Shown: positions 47,675 to 61,000 of the stretch, piece after piece
Position numbering within the stretch: the stretch's first letter is position 1
Layout: each line of letters begins with the position of its first letter
Assembly (NCBI GenBank): GCA_944990035.1
Contig: CALYLX010000065.1
Location: 1-64,000, forward strand
From: Clitopilus passeckerianus
Taxonomy: Eukaryota; Basidiomycota; Agaricomycetes; Agaricales; Entolomataceae
Length of the DNA: 64,000 bases
Reading direction: 5' to 3'
Notes under the pieces: generated by a model
What the model saw: only the letters and a program-made list of their open reading frames with translations
What the model was told of the DNA's origin: nothing
Databases searched by the model: none
Position numbers and translations under genes: made by a program

Positions 47675-50600
47675 ATGGCGAGCAGGCACTCTATGTTGGG
47701 TGGCAGCGGCCTCCATCAACGTCTCGAGGCTGTAACAGACCTCACTACTCTCCCTTCGATTTCAGACGACATTATCGTAGCATGCCTTCGTGAAAGGTTC
47801 ATGACCGACAACATCTATACCCGTGTTGGACCCTCAGCCCTCGTTGCCCTCAACCCGCATAAATACGTCAACTCTAACAGCGACCAAATCCTGCAGAAGT
47901 ATGCAGCAGAATACAGGGATACCAGCGAGCATAAGGAGCCTCTCGGCCCTCATGTCTTCCAGCTTGCAAACAACGCCTACTACCACATGAAGAGGACAAC
48001 GCAGGATCAGACGATCATCATTACGTTCGTGCAAATTTCATTCGTTTTCTCCTTTTCATTTTCTGACATATCTCTTCTAGTGGTGAAACAGGCAGTGGCA
48101 AATCCGAATCTCGTCGCCTCGTTATCAAGTCCATTCTAGACCTTTCTGTCTCCGCTCCCGGCAAAAAAGGATCCAAGCTCCTTCAGCAAATCCCCGCCTC
48201 AGAATTCGTTCTCGAATCCTTCGGGAACGCTCGTACTCTATTCAACCCTAATGCCTCCCGCTATGGCAAATATACCGAACTACAATTCAACGACCGAGGA
48301 CGCTTGTCCGGCATCAAGACCCTCGACTACTATCTCGAAAGGAACCGAGTTGCCGGTGCACCTTCGGGTGAACGGAACTTCCACATCTTCTACTACCTCG
48401 TCGCAGGCGCCACCCCCGAGGAACGAACTCATCTTCACCTTCATGACAAGGCTACCTACCGGTACCTTGGATCTCGCGGACTGAACCCTCGCCACTCAGG
48501 CGGTGCGGGAATGGCCAATGGTCGTGATGACGACCAAATTCGGTTCGACCAGCTCAAGGTCGCTCTGAAGACTATTGGACTCTCCAAGAGGCACGTCGCT
48601 CAGACCTGCCAGCTGCTCGCAGCTATCCTTCACCTCGGCAACCTCGAGTTCACGATTGATAGGGGCCGAAATGAAGATGCTGCGGTTGTCCGCAATCACG
48701 AGATTCTCGCCATCGTGGCCGAGTTCTTGGGTGTTTCTCCCGCCGAACTCGAGGCTACGTTCTCTTACAAGACGAAGCTTGTCAAGAAGGAGCTTTGCAC
48801 CGTTTTCCTCGATCCTGATGGTGCATCAGACAATCGAGATGATCTCGCCAAAACGCTCTATTCCCTCCTCTTCGCATGGTTGAATGAGCATATCAACCAG
48901 AAGCTCTGCAAGGACGATTTTACCACCTTTATTGGCCTCTTGGACTTCCCTGGTTCCCAGAACCTTACTTCCCGCCCTAACTCCCTCGACCAATTCGTCG
49001 TCAACTTCGCCAACGAACGGCTGCTCCACTTCACCCAGCAGCAGCTCTTCGAGCGCCCTATGGGCGAATACGCCGCTGAGGGTCTATCCCCCGGCCTCGT
49101 TGACAAGACCCCTTACTTCGAGAACAGCGAATGCGTCAGAATGATGCAGCACAGACCCGGCGGTCTCGTGCACATCATGGATGACCAAGCTCGTAGGATG
49201 GGCAGAGGCAGCGCCAAGACCGACTCGACTATGGTCGAGGCCTTTGGGAAACGGTGGGGCAATCACTCGAGCTTCAAGACGGGTGCTGCGGATCGGGATG
49301 GGTCGCCTACTTTCACCATTTCGCACTTCAATGGACCGGTCACGTATTCTTCTCGTGGATTCTTGGAGAAGAATTTGGATGCCGTCAATCCTGATTTCGT
49401 TTCGCTTCTGAGGGGTGTTGATGGGCTTCAGCCTGGCACGGAAGGTGCTGGTAGCGTCAACCCCTTCGTTAAGGGCCTTTTCTCCAAGAAAGCTATTGCT
49501 ACCCAAGCTCACCCCCGTAACGAGGAAACCATCGTCGCTGCTTCGCAGAATGTCAAGCCTATGCGAGCACCCTCCACCAGGAGGAAGAATACCATCAAAC
49601 GAAGCAATACCCTTGGGCGTGCAACAGGCGTTGCTGTTGCCACCATCGCCGAAGACGACAAGGAAGAAAAGGACGAAGACGCCGAGGCTCAAGCTGCTAT
49701 CAACTCCACTTCTCCCTGTGTCACTGGAGAATTCAAGGCGGCTCTTGATACCCTCTTCGATACCCTCACCGAGACACAGACGTGGTACATCTTCTGTATC
49801 TCGCCTAACGACTCTCAGCTGCCGAATCAGCTTGAGGGTAGAAGCGTCAAGGGACAGGTTAGGAGCATTGGGCTGCCTGAGGTTGTGAGGAGGATTGGTG
49901 TCGCTGGTGCGAATATGTGGGAGGTTAGCTTGAGTGAGGAGGAGTTCATTGATCGATATGGGGAAGCGCTGGAGGAGAGAGGTGTTGTTGAGGGTACGCC
50001 TGCTGAGCGAGTTGAGCAGGCGAGGACGACTTGGGGCTTTGGCGATAGGGATTTGGTCAAAGGTCTGCATAAGGTAAAGCTTTTATTTGCATCAGGAAGT
50101 GAGTATATGCGCTAACAAAATCTATTTTTAGATCTTCTTGTCACAAGCTGCCTTCCACGCATTTGAAGATGTCCTTCGTTCTAAGGATGCCGAAGAGACC
50201 AAGCGCAATCGTCTCGCCGACGACGGCCATGCTGCTGGCGGAGCTGACCCCTATGCTCCCTACCTTGCACCTGGTGCTGAATACCCCCGCTCCCCTGGAG
50301 AGCCTAACTCCCCATACAACGACGGCTACTTTGACGGCTCCAACCAAGCCCTTCCCCTCGTCGCCAATGCTTCCCCCTTCCAACGTGCAGACATGTACAA
50401 CTACGACGAGGACGATCTAGCATCAGACTTTGATGGTCGCTCTAGGTTCACCGGAAGCAGACGTGATGATACCGACCGCGACGACGCTGTTAGCGGCTAC
50501 GGCAGCGAGTCGTATGCGCCTTCCCGGAACATGTTTGGCGGCGGTGGACCAAATGCCGAAGCCAAGAGGGGCCTTTTGGGTGGCGACAAGGAGGCAGCTC

Positions 50601-53600
50601 TCGCTGGAGAAATCCAAGAGGGCGAGACCACAGAAGTCCTCAAAGAGACTTCTGGTCGTAGGAAGTGGGTTGCCCTGTGCTGGATTTTGACGTTCTGGGT
50701 TCCTTCTCCGCTCCTTACGCACATTGGACGGATGAAGCGAATGGACGTGAGGCAGGCGTGGAGGGAGAAGCTCGCGCTGAACATCCTCATTTGGACTGCC
50801 TGCGCAGCAGCTATTTTCGTTATCACGGTTCTTGGCACTCTCATCTGCCCCACGGAACACGTCTTCAACACGAGCGAACTTGCAGGCCATAACTCCGTCA
50901 ACCAGCCCAACAACGTCCTAGTCGCAATTAGAGGAGAGGTTTTTGACCTGACCACACTTGCACATGACCATTATCAAGTCGTCAATATCGTCCCCACCAA
51001 AAGCGTCTTGAAGTATGGCGGACAGGTCGCCGATTCTCTGTTCCCTGTTCAGGTTAGTAATTGTTCCTGCTTCCGCCTAGCTTGTTATTGATTTCCTCCT
51101 TTCAGGTCTCTGCTCTCTGCGACGGTATTGACGGCAATGTTAGCCCATACGTCACCCTGGATTCCCGCAACGTCTCCGACCCCTTCGCTCAGTACCACGA
51201 CTTCCGCGTCTTCTCCAACGACTCCAGGCCAGATTGGTACTTCGAGCAAATGGTGCGAATGCGATACAAGGCTCGTATGGGCTTCGTCGGTTTCACGCCC
51301 AAGGTCATCAAAAACCAGGCTGACACGGGTAGCGCCGTCGCCGTTTACAAAGGTCTCGTCTACGACCTTACCAACTACATTCGGTACCCACCCAGCATTC
51401 AGGCCCCCTCTGGCATGTCAGTACCTGCCAATACCAACAGGCAGTTCATCCATGCCTCCGTCATCGACCTCTTCCAACACAACGCTGGCACCGATATTAC
51501 GAAAAGGCTTGATGCTCTCAACATCGACCCCGTCATCCTCGCTCGCCAGAAAGTTTGTCTCCGCAATCTTTTCACCGTGGGCAAGGTCGACAACCGTAAT
51601 TCGACTCAATGCCAGTTCTCAACTTACTTGCTCCTCGCGTTGTCGATTATCATGATCACAGTTATTGGATTCAAGTTCTTGGCATCTGTCAATTTCGGTG
51701 CAGCTCGAGCTCCCGAAGATCATGACAAGTTCGTCATCTGCCAGGTCCCATGTTATACGGAAGGCGATTCTTCGCTCAGGAAGACCATCGACTCTCTCGC
51801 CCAGCTGAAGTACGACGACAAGCGCAAGCTTCTGCTCATCGTCTGCGATGGTATGATCGTCGGTTCCGGCAACGATCGCCCCACGCCCCGCATCGTTCTC
51901 GACATTCTTGGTGCCGACCCCAACATCGACCCGGAGCCTCTCAGCTTCTTGAGTTTGGGCGAAGGTGCCAAGCAGCACAATATGGGCAAGGTTTACTCCG
52001 GCTTGTACGAGTGCGCTGGCCACGTCGTCCCCTACCTCGTCATTGCCAAAATGGGCAAGCCTACCGAGAGGAGCAGGCCTGGTAATCGTGGCAAGCGTGA
52101 TACGCAGATGCTCGTCATGCACTTCTTGAACAAGGTAATTATTTCATTTTTTGAAATATCGCGATAAATGGCTAATGTTCATATTTTCCCCAGGTCCACT
52201 TCAATGCTCCCATGAACCCTCTTGAACTCGAGATGTATCATCAGATCAAGAACGTCATTGGTGTCAATCCTACCTTCTACGAGTACTTGTTCATGGTGGA
52301 CGCCGATACGACTGTCGAACCTCATTCCGTCAACCGTTTGATTTCTGCGTACGTCGTTTCCAGCTAATGCATTATCGTTCTTCTCTCACGTTTGCTCCAG
52401 AATGATCCACGACAAGAAGCTCCTAGGTGTCTGCGGTGAAACTGAGTTGGCCAACGCCAAGCAGTCCATCATCACCATGATGCAGGTACGTTAGTTAAGA
52501 ATGATATCTCGAGCAAAACATTGACCACACTCGTAGGTCTACGAGTACTTCATCTCGCATCACTTGGCCAAAGCCTTCGAGTCCCTCTTTGGCTCCGTCA
52601 CTTGCTTGCCCGGTTGTTTCACGCTCTACCGCCTGCGTACCCCCGATACCCACAAGCCTCTCTTGATCTCCAACCAGATCATTGAAGACTATTCGGAGAA
52701 TCGCGTCGATACCCTGCATACGAAGAATTTGCTGCACCTCGGAGAAGATCGTTACCTCACCACGCTACTCCTCAAGCACTTCCCCCTCTACAAGACTCGA
52801 TTCGTTCGGGATGCCCACGCATTCACCGTCGCTCCCGACGACTGGAAGGTGCTGCTTTCTCAACGTCGTCGCTGGATTAATTCCACGGTGCACAATCTCG
52901 GCGAGTTGTTGTTCTTGGATCAACTTTGCGGTTTCTGCTGCTTCTCCATGCGTTTCATTGTCATGATCGACTTGGTTTCTACCATCACCCAGCCTATCAC
53001 GGTCGTCTATGTAAGATTGCTATCTACTGCTTCAGGATGAATGCTAACATAGCCCTTTCAGATTGGTTGGCTCATTTATCAGGTTGTCGCGCAGCATAAG
53101 CCTATACCCACTCTCGCCCTCATTCTCATTGGTGTCATCTACGGTCTTCAAGCAATGGTCTTCATATTGAGGCGCAAGTGGGATATGATTGGCTGGATGG
53201 TCTTTTACATCATTGCTATCCCCGCCTTCTCGTTCTTCCTCCCTCTCTACTCCTTCTGGCGTATGGATGACTTCTCCTGGGGTCAAACTCGTATCGTCTT
53301 GGGAGAGTCGGGCAAGAAGATTGTGGTTCACGTAAGCTTGTTTACCAACCTCAATTTTGCTGTTGCTGACGTCACCTCTAGGATGAAGGCAAATTTGACC
53401 CTCGTTCTATTCCTCTGAAGTCCTGGAATGACTACGTCAGTGTTTACCTCCCATCCCCCATAGCCTACTTACTGACGTTATTTACAGGAGAACGAGCTTT
53501 GGGACAAGGAGTCTAACCACTCCATCGGTTCCTGGATACCTCCCAAGAAAGAATTTGAAGGATCTCACACCGCATCCGTCTACGGCCGCGAGACTTACTA

Positions 53601-53964
53601 CGACCACCGCCCCTTCTCCCCAGCTCCTTCTCAAGCTGGTATGTACCCACCACCAGGATACCAATCGGGACGTAATACCCCACTCTCGAATTATGGCGGC
53701 GGCATGCTCCAACCTACGCCTCCGTCACGTCCGGTGACCAACTACCTCGACGTTCCCATTCCTGGCGACAACTTCAGCCAGGCGCCAGGGTCACCCAACG
53801 ACGCCGAAATCGACCGAGCTGTCCAGGAGATTCTAAGGAGTGCCGATCTCAACACCATCACCAAAAGAGAAATCCGCCGTCGTCTCGAAGATGAGTTCGG
53901 CATGGACTTGACCGCCAGGAAAGCAAGCATCAATGCAGCTATCGACAGGGCTCTCATGAACTGA
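47675..53964 (+). CDS. Chitin synthase with N-terminal myosin motor-like domain (class V type)
   Basis: Makes wall chitin at hyphal tips, with delivery aided by the motor domain. The first ATG in frame is 47675 ([15 protein letters not shown]). The myosin-like motor keeps a P-loop ([11 protein letters not shown], split by an intron at about 48035-48090), a switch I-like [13 protein letters not shown] and a switch II-like [10 protein letters not shown]. Two membrane helices and a cytochrome-b5-like region ([15 protein letters not shown]) follow. The catalytic part has [37 protein letters not shown] and [19 protein letters not shown], then several C-terminal helices. It ends with a DEK-C domain ([20 protein letters not shown]). 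About 1,900-1,950 residues with about eight introns. All motifs are intact. Confidence 0.97.
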
Positions 53965-54321
53965 ATGTAATACTGCCCACGGACTTTCATCCTAGTACCT
54001 TCTTGTTCTTATCGCTATTATATTACATCCACGACTCGCCACGTCATACTCAATCGTTTACATTCGGTATCATCTTGGACTAGCAATTACTTCGCTTGCA
54101 TTTATTCTTTCGTTTTCATGTTTGGACTTTGCATCGGTCACATCTTGTGTAGACACAACATATGATATATCCTCCATAGACTCTATTGTGCGGAACAATG
54201 GTACATTCTTTAATAAATACGAAAGTATAGATACAGTGTGATAACAAGGAGCAGTAAAGAACAAAAACAACATTTGATGAAAGAGTGGTATTCAAGTAGG
54301 TATTGGTGATATCAGTGTATG
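53965..54321. other. Intergenic region between convergent genes
   Basis: The 3' ends of the chitin synthase (plus) and seven-helix protein (minus). No gene seen. Confidence 0.6.
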
Positions 54322-55835
54322 TTAGATGGCAGTTCCAGGACTGGGAGGAAGGTCCTTCTTTTCGTCGTTCTTCTCTGACATATGAGTCGTAACGTGGTCA
54401 CTGGACAGATCGTCCAAGCCAGTTGAGATGGTGCTGTCAACACCGCTGATAGCTGTGCCCATGGTACTATTGTGATGCCTTGAAAGCGGAACGTTGAAGG
54501 AAAGGTGACCGAGAGTGGCAGTGCGACCGCCGGTGGCAGCGCCAGGTGTACTGCCTTTGGACTTCTTGCCCACGTCGGTCGTCCTACCCAACATGTCAGG
54601 AATGGAACGTTGATATATCACTATCGATATCACGATAGTTGGGTATAGGGCCTATAACGGTATAAGTTCCGTCATGGATATCACGGCAATTAAACAGGCT
54701 TACGGCGATGGAGAAGTATGCAGCTGTGTACACCTGATACGTCAGATCAGCCGCAAAGGTGACGAAAGCTGGAGTGTGCACATGAAGTGCCAAGTAAACG
54801 ACCTATTTGTCTTGGTGTCAGCTTCCGGTACCCACGGAGTAGGTTAATTCAGTAAATTCATACCTGAAGGCAGCAGAAGAATGCGCCAGATTCGACGAAG
54901 ATGAAGAATGACTTGGAAAACGGCAGGGATGAGTGGTTGCTGATCTCTTGTTTCTTGTCCCTGGAAGTGAATAAATGTGAGTTTGACGGATGGGCAGACA
55001 CGGAGATTTCCCGTACCTGATGTATTGAGCGATGAAAAGCGTGGTAACCAGGTTAGACGCCAGGGAGAGTGCCAGGCCTGCTTTCAGGACGATGGTGGCG
55101 CCTGCAGGAACGCTTGGGGTCGACGAGCTTGCGACGAAGCCCAGGTATGTCACGATGGTTCCTGTTCAATGTTAGCCCTTTTTTGCACTTTGAATTGGAG
55201 GTTGTGCATACCAATGGAACCCAACAAGAGAACGAGGGAAGGAACGAGGAACAGCCTGTTCCTATTCTCGCAAATGGCGGCAGCTCTCCAAATGATGACA
55301 GCATTGGCGAAGAATGGCTATAGATGTTTGTTGAGCATATTGTTGACGAGAGAAGGGGAGGCGCTTACAAGAATTTGGGTGGTCCACTCCTGAATGATGT
55401 AGGTCGACTGGGTCCTTGCAGCAGTGAGCGCTGCGTTCTCTTCCACTGGCTTGTCGATGTTCTCAACCAGTGCTGCCTTGATGTGAATAGCTAGGCCAGC
55501 AATGCTTGCAGCAGTCACAGCCGAAGAAATGAGGAATGTGAGGACAGTCCCCAAGAAGGTCCAGACGAGCAGTCGATTGCGCAGGCCACGGTGACTAGAG
55601 TAGATATGTCAGATTGGGCTTCAGAAAGATCCTCAGAGAGTTACGAACATGAATGTAGTGGTGGTAATTGAGAAAAGTAACACGAAAATGCCTGTTATCA
55701 AGTACTCAGCATCAATCGGTGTCACAGAAGAAATCGAAACGAACCATAGAATACACTGAAGGTTGTGACTAGGGCCAACCTTCTTTGCAAGGCGTAGCCC
55801 AGCTCTTGCAAGAACCTGATCTCGTCGTCGGTCAT
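54322..55835 (-). CDS. Seven-helix orphan membrane protein of basidiomycete type
   Basis: Starts MTDDEIRFLQELGYALQRRL at 55835. Hydrophobic segments follow, broken by short introns: one in the first exon, GIFVLLFSITTTTF, LVWTFLGTVLTFLISSAV, a segment around PFFANAVIIWRAAAI with LVPSLVLLLGS, VTYLGFVASSSTP to ALSLASNLVTTLFIAQYI, SFFIFVESGAFFCCLQ, and FAADLTYQVYTAAYFSIA with ALYPTIVISIVIYQRS. The count fits seven helices. The tail is Ser/Thr/Gly-rich, ending PPSPGTAI. Such proteins are numerous and orphan in agaricomycetes. A receptor role is assumed from topology only. Confidence 0.75.
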
Positions 55836-57240
55836 GACAGAAGAGAGGGGAGGGAGTGGAGACTGCGCCGCCCGAACCCGTTTATTTAAAGGCAGGTGGT
55901 GTGCAAGGGTGGTGCGTGGGCGACCTTGTATTTCACCTGGAGTAACTGAATTGATCTGCTTTAGTTCAATCATGATTGCAGTGTCAGCTTGTAACAGATC
56001 CCTCCCGTCTTCATCTCCACCGTATCCATCTTTCCCTGCCCATACAGAGCGTAATTTAGCCTCGTTCCTTTCACATTTAGCAATAGTGTGTGCACTTTCT
56101 GTAGTCGTTCGAGTCGTCCTGAAGTTACAACCCCACCATCCAACTCGGTCCAAGTCGGTTACAAGTATAAAAGGCGTCCACAAGACCCTGATTTACCCGA
56201 TTGGCGATGATCATGGGGCCTATTATTAATACCCTCCCGTTGATCGTGTACACAGCATGAGCCAGTTCAAGCCGAAACTGGTTATCTGGTTCGGTCACAA
56301 CAATTGTGAACCTCCTCATGACCATCCCCGTTGATGGAGATGAACGGGATTTTCTGTGTCCATAACGCAGAATCAGAAAGGCGTTGATCGTCAAAGGACT
56401 TACTTGCGCCCAACACGGTCTGACCTTCTTCCTACGAATACATGCCGCGTTCTTCTGATCAGCGCTCGAATGACTTCTCAGAATATCTCAGAAGCCATAA
56501 TATCTCGGAGGTGTCTAGTCGGCGACTCCAATTCGGCCTGCCTGAGTTACGTTCTCTTGATGGCGAATTCCTGCGGCATCGGAGCGATAACGACATCCTC
56601 CATTGACGCGATCTTTTCGCAGACAATAAAGCTATCTTTCCAAAGAGTGACTGTCGTTGTTCAATCTACACATCAAAACCTGACGCACCCTCTTGACAGC
56701 GACTTCGGTGCTGGGCTGTGCCTTGCGAAGCTTGCTTGAGCCTGCGCAAGGCCTCTGGTTCTCTAATTCTAGTCACGGCTGGGTGTCCTTTCAATAATGA
56801 TAGGACAACGAGTAGCTCAATTGGAGCCGCCGGCTGTTTGCATCTCACTACTCGCTGCATCCCTCTCCGACCTCTAAACCCTCCCACTCAATACTCCCAA
56901 GGAAACTCAAAAACCGATGAAACCATGAGTTGTCGAGGCAAAAATGATTGGAGTTACTCCGAGGAGACCCGCGGCCTTCAAACGTGCTGGCAGTCCCACT
57001 GTTTTGCGCAGCAAACGGGACGAATTTTCGTCCACAGAGAGAGACGGAAATAAAATGTCACCAAGGAGCCGGCCCTTATCCTATGAGACGCGACGCGTCG
57101 GTCACATGATTTCCCGCCTTCGCTAATTTAATTTTCTTGCCGAAACGGCGAGAGCCTTTTCAATGGCCACAGGGATGGCGGCCCATTCGTCACCAAACGG
57201 TCCTTGTATCAAGCCTCCTCACTTATGACTGCCCTCAGAT
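55836..57240. other. 1.4-kb intergenic region, no gene recognised
   Basis: Promoters of the seven-helix gene (left) and MYND gene (right). Open frames at 56125-56394 and 56356-56739 have no domain. A tRNA-like phrase near 56810 lacks the other arms. Confidence 0.5.
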
Positions 57241-57876
57241 ATGAGGTCTGGGAAGGAGAAAGCACCGCGCACCGAGAAGTCTTGCGATTGTTGTCGAAAG
57301 ACTGGTGTCGCACTGCGAAACTGCGCGAAGTGTCATGTTGCTCGTTATTGTTCCGTTGAATGCCAAAGTATGTCCTGATTCCCCTCGGACGAGTCACTTT
57401 CTAATCGATTGTATCCAGAGAACGCATGGGCCTTGCACAAGAAAACGTGTCAACCATTCTCTACCACCAACACGCTTACCTTCAAGCCCTACTATATCGA
57501 CAACTCGCTAATCGGCATCTTCTCAAATGCTGCTCTTTCCCGAACGACACTTAGAGGTCCGCAAGAAGTTGTTCCCGACCGCCAAACACGCAGTGCTCAC
57601 GTCCCGAAAGACATAGCACAGGGCCGGTCGAAGAACATTATCGTCAAGGTCCAGGTTGCAATGGAAGGCCAGGGTCCAATGCCCGTCCACGACAAGAAAC
57701 GTGACTTCGTATGTCAAATCCGGAGAGTTGATTCTCCTGCGAGCTATGATAGATTGGATTCCCTCATACGCGAGAAAGGAGTCTTCGGATTGAAAGCTTA
57801 TTTCGCCGCGGAGCTGAAAACCAAAGACGAACTTGTCATCAAGATTTCCGAGGTTCTCGCTGAGCAGCCATTCTGA
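57241..57876 (+). CDS. MYND zinc-finger protein lacking ankyrin repeats
   Basis: Two exons, split inside the finger (GTATGT to CCAG at about 57367-57418). The start MRSGKEKAPRTEK at 57241 is followed at once by the MYND finger: SCDCCRKTGVALRNCAKCHV, ARYCSVECQ, then WALHKKTCQ, with all Cys and the His in place. The C-terminal about 150 residues match the paralog at 61001: KPYYIDNSLIGIF, HVPKDIAQGRSKNIIVKVQV, VHDKKRDFVCQIRRVD, YDRLDSLIREKGVFGLKAYF and a shared last line ending KISEVLAEQPF. The ankyrin part seen in the paralogs is absent. It may be a natural short form or an N-terminally truncated copy. Role unknown. Confidence 0.8.
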
Positions 57877-58316
57877 TATAGACGTTTCATCGATTTATCA
57901 TCTTCATTGTATGTTATACTTACGTATTCGTATATCAATATCTCTATGTCAACCCCGCTAAGTATTCTAGATACTCTAATAATGCATTTGTTCGCCCGAG
58001 GAACTATATCTATATTGAAAGCCTACCTCAAAGCCTATCCATCCTCAAGCACCGAGAAATAAGGCAATATTTAATTCAATGTGGCAGGTTCTTGCATGTA
58101 GAAGAGAAGCTACAGGTGCACCCACGATGCTGATATAGCGATCCCATGATTACAACGAATAGATTTTATACGATACAAGTTTAGAGGACGCCATAGGAAA
58201 TTAATATGCACTAATACTGGTAGAGCCTACCCTACTGATCTCAGGCCTTTCTGATGCATCGGCACGCTAGATACTATCGAATTAGATACCAGAGAAGAAA
58301 ATAAAGGATTGGCCAC
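57877..58316. other. Intergenic region between convergent genes
   Basis: AT-rich 3' regions. A possible last exon of the Crinkler gene lies at about 58227-58265. Confidence 0.5.
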
Positions 58317-60630
58317 TCACCGTACTGCATCCCAAAGTTTCTCAATTTCGACTCCCAAAACGTACTGAGCAACTCGAGGACCACAGAAATTCTCCGCCGC
58401 CGCAGAACCCCAGTTTTGAGTTTGAAATGTTGGTTCATTCTCCGATGGAACAACGAAGACGAGCTTCCACTGAACCTTGGCGTCAGCTAGGGTGGCTTTG
58501 TTCCATAGAATCGGTAGAAAGCTGTGGTTAACTGGGTGGTCCATGGATGTAGTAAATTTGAACAAAACAACGCTCGTCGGCTCCTTTGCACCATTTATTT
58601 CGATGGCGAACGAGTCGAAGCCAGCATCTGTGGTGGAGAGAGGCCGGTAGTAACAATAGGGATTAAGCTTGTTGAAGCTACGAAGGTCGTGGGGTACCGG
58701 ATGAGCCATGCGTTGAACGTGCTGCAAGTTTACTGATCCCCACTCCTCATCAGGCGAAAGGGGCCGAATATCAAGCGGGGAGGTGAGAGACCTGAACAAA
58801 TATCGATGGCCGGCTCCTTCAAACAGAATGCCGGAGGCCGATGGGCTTTCATTGAGTCGGAAAAGTAGTCGAAAGGATTCCTGCATACTGTCGACAAGTT
58901 TCGGCCCCTTTATTTCCAAGAGTCGTTCGAGCATGTATCGAGTAGCGATCTGCCCTTGAAAGTAAGAGCGTTGCAGAACACCATGCTCATCAATTAGGGG
59001 GTTTATTGCGATGATCTCAGAGCTTGTTTCATCTTGGAACCCCAACCAGGATGGAAAGAGCGACCAGACGTTGGTGCAATTACCGATAGCGGCGTTAATG
59101 TCAATGTCGATTTGAGCCTGCGACCTTTTAAAGAGATTCCTAGCCGTCCCTCCGTATTTGATGAATGCGGTATATAGCTCGTCAACTGTACGTCGAATGG
59201 TGGCAACGTTCCTGGTGAACCGTTCAGTATCGAGCAAAGCAAACCGATCGGAAGCGCTACCTGGCAAGATAAACCTCTGCCCACGACCATGGACGCATGA
59301 CATAAAACTCGACATCCTGATGCTTGACCCACCCCTTATACCGACTAACATGTGGCGAAGACGATGCTAGGATTCTCCAGTCTTGAAATATTTCGACCGT
59401 TGGTTGCATTTCATTGAGATCGAACAGTACGAGGGCATCCGGGCCATGGTCCACAAGCATCGGATTCTCAGATCTGTCGAAATATGCGTCCGGAACCCAG
59501 TAAACTCCAGAATCCAAGAACAAATAACGATTGTGGGGCGTTGATGCGTAAAGCGTTGGTCTGCCAGAAATGAGTCGCCTCAGAAGCGAGTACGTAAGGT
59601 ATGTCGTTTTCCCTACGGAAAAATATTGCATTAGGGGGATTATTTGGAGACAGGGATCCACAAACCGATGCCCGATTGGCCTAGGAGGAGGATATGGTGC
59701 ACTTTCTGTTCATCGTCTACATATCTATCGAGGTCGGTGTATTCGCTTCGGACAATAAACTGCGGAGTCAACAGGCGGAATCTGGTGTCAGTGGTAGTCA
59801 AACTCAATAAAGGGGCAAGATCGACGAGTGTGGCTTCCGCTTTCTCGTCTGGAGACATGGGATCTGGGACATCTTCCACAACGACCTTCGAGATGGCTGT
59901 CCAGGCATCCTCCCCCTGCCTCCAAAGTGCCTCGTAGAGGCGGAATATGATTTGATACCGGCGGGATATCTCACCCACAGCAAGGCGTCTGGCTCCGGTA
60001 GGTCGGGTACCTGAACTAGAATGTTTAGAGCCTGCAGCGATATCAGCATTTAGCCCTCAGGACCCCGGAATACTCGGCGAAATGTCGCACCACTACCACG
60101 AGGAACTTTTCTGTGGTCTATTCGAGCCTTTTTGAGGGGAGGTTCATGCGAACGTTCTGACGGGAAGACCTGAGTCAGTGGTGTCGACCAGCAAGATGTA
60201 CATTGTATACACTCTCACCGTCGTCTGCTCGTGGGACCTGCACTATAATGTGTACACACTGCTGTTCAGGAGCCGACGCCCAGTACGTAGATACATTCAT
60301 GGCCGGATTGAGTTCTTGCACATCCTCAGTGGCGTCGACATCCGAATGAGGATCTGGGAACTTGAGTGTGGCGATGGCTTCTCTGAATATGGACTTCTGG
60401 GTAGCAGCGGAAATATCCCTGGAGAGTTTCCACAGGTTGAGTTCACTTGTTGAGACGTGTGCCACTGTAGAGAGAGGCAGGTGGTTGTGGATTTCTTTTC
60501 TGAGGTCCCCGATAATGATGTCAGGCAGGGCGTCGACAGGAAAATGCGAAGTGAGTACATTTCCTTCGGCATCCACAGGCTGGCAGAGCAGCTTCCAAGA
60601 AAGGCCACTAGTGACTTCTGTGTGGTCCAT
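58317..60630 (-). CDS. Crinkler-family protein (CRN header, P-loop NTPase, nuclease-like end)
   Basis: Start at 60630. The first about 130 residues are the ubiquitin-like Crinkler header: WKLLCQPVDAEGNVLTSHFP, a strand-turn ending IIIGDLRKEIHNHL, then SELNLWKLSRDI. A middle exon has EKAEATLVDLAPLL and a Walker A loop, LLLGQSGIGKTTYLTYSLLR, split by an intron. The NTPase part has RYLFLDSGVYWVPD, VLFDLNEMQP and MRPWSWAEVYLAR. A 49-base intron there repairs what looks like a frame break. The C-terminal part resembles the REase-like end of such proteins: GFDSFAIEIN, TSVVLFKFTTSMDHPVNHSF and VQWKLVFVVPSENEP. The stop at 58317 overlaps a GTGAGT donor; a short extra exon ending at 58227 is possible. 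The first-to-middle exon joins are less certain. Known roles of the family are host nucleus targeting and self/non-self conflict. Confidence 0.82.
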
Positions 60631-61000
60631 CGTGGTGTTGGTTTGAGTGAAACTGGGAGGTCGTGCAAAAAGGAGGCCATCAATAACTGTTTCAAGACGT
60701 AATCTTGTTTAGCACGTGGCGTCTTGACTCTGCTCAAAGTCAAACTTGAAACTGCTATAGCATAATTTCCACCGCTATATACGGATACTCAGAGCATTCT
60801 GCGATGAACTTGGGCACATGGTGCCGGGCCACTATGACGCCGCGGTGTCGATTTCAGAAGACGCATTGACCATCACATGACCACACTGGCCACCATTTTG
60901 AATTGGAATCAAGAATGCGTCGAATTCGAAGGGCCTTACTTCATCGAAATCTTTGACTCTTTTCCCGCTGCCACCATCCCAGGTCCTTGCCGCTTAGAAA
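60631..61000. promoter_or_regulatory. Divergent promoter region, Crinkler and ankyrin-MYND genes
   Basis: 370 bases between two divergent start codons. TATATA occurs near 60776 on the Crinkler side. No gene seen. Confidence 0.45.

Noticed and set aside
49084..50070. Long minus-strand open frame of 328 residues
   Set aside because: It is the antisense shadow of the myosin-like part of the chitin synthase, whose frame is well conserved.
56805..56870. tRNA-like phrase GTAGCTCAATTGGAGC
   Set aside because: Only a D-arm-like string is present. No matching anticodon stem, T-loop consensus or acceptor pairing could be found.
59257..59351. Apparent frameshift between two parts of the Crinkler gene
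   Set aside because: A 49-base GT-AG intron (GTAGCG to CACCAG on the minus strand) joins the two frames cleanly, so no mutation is needed.
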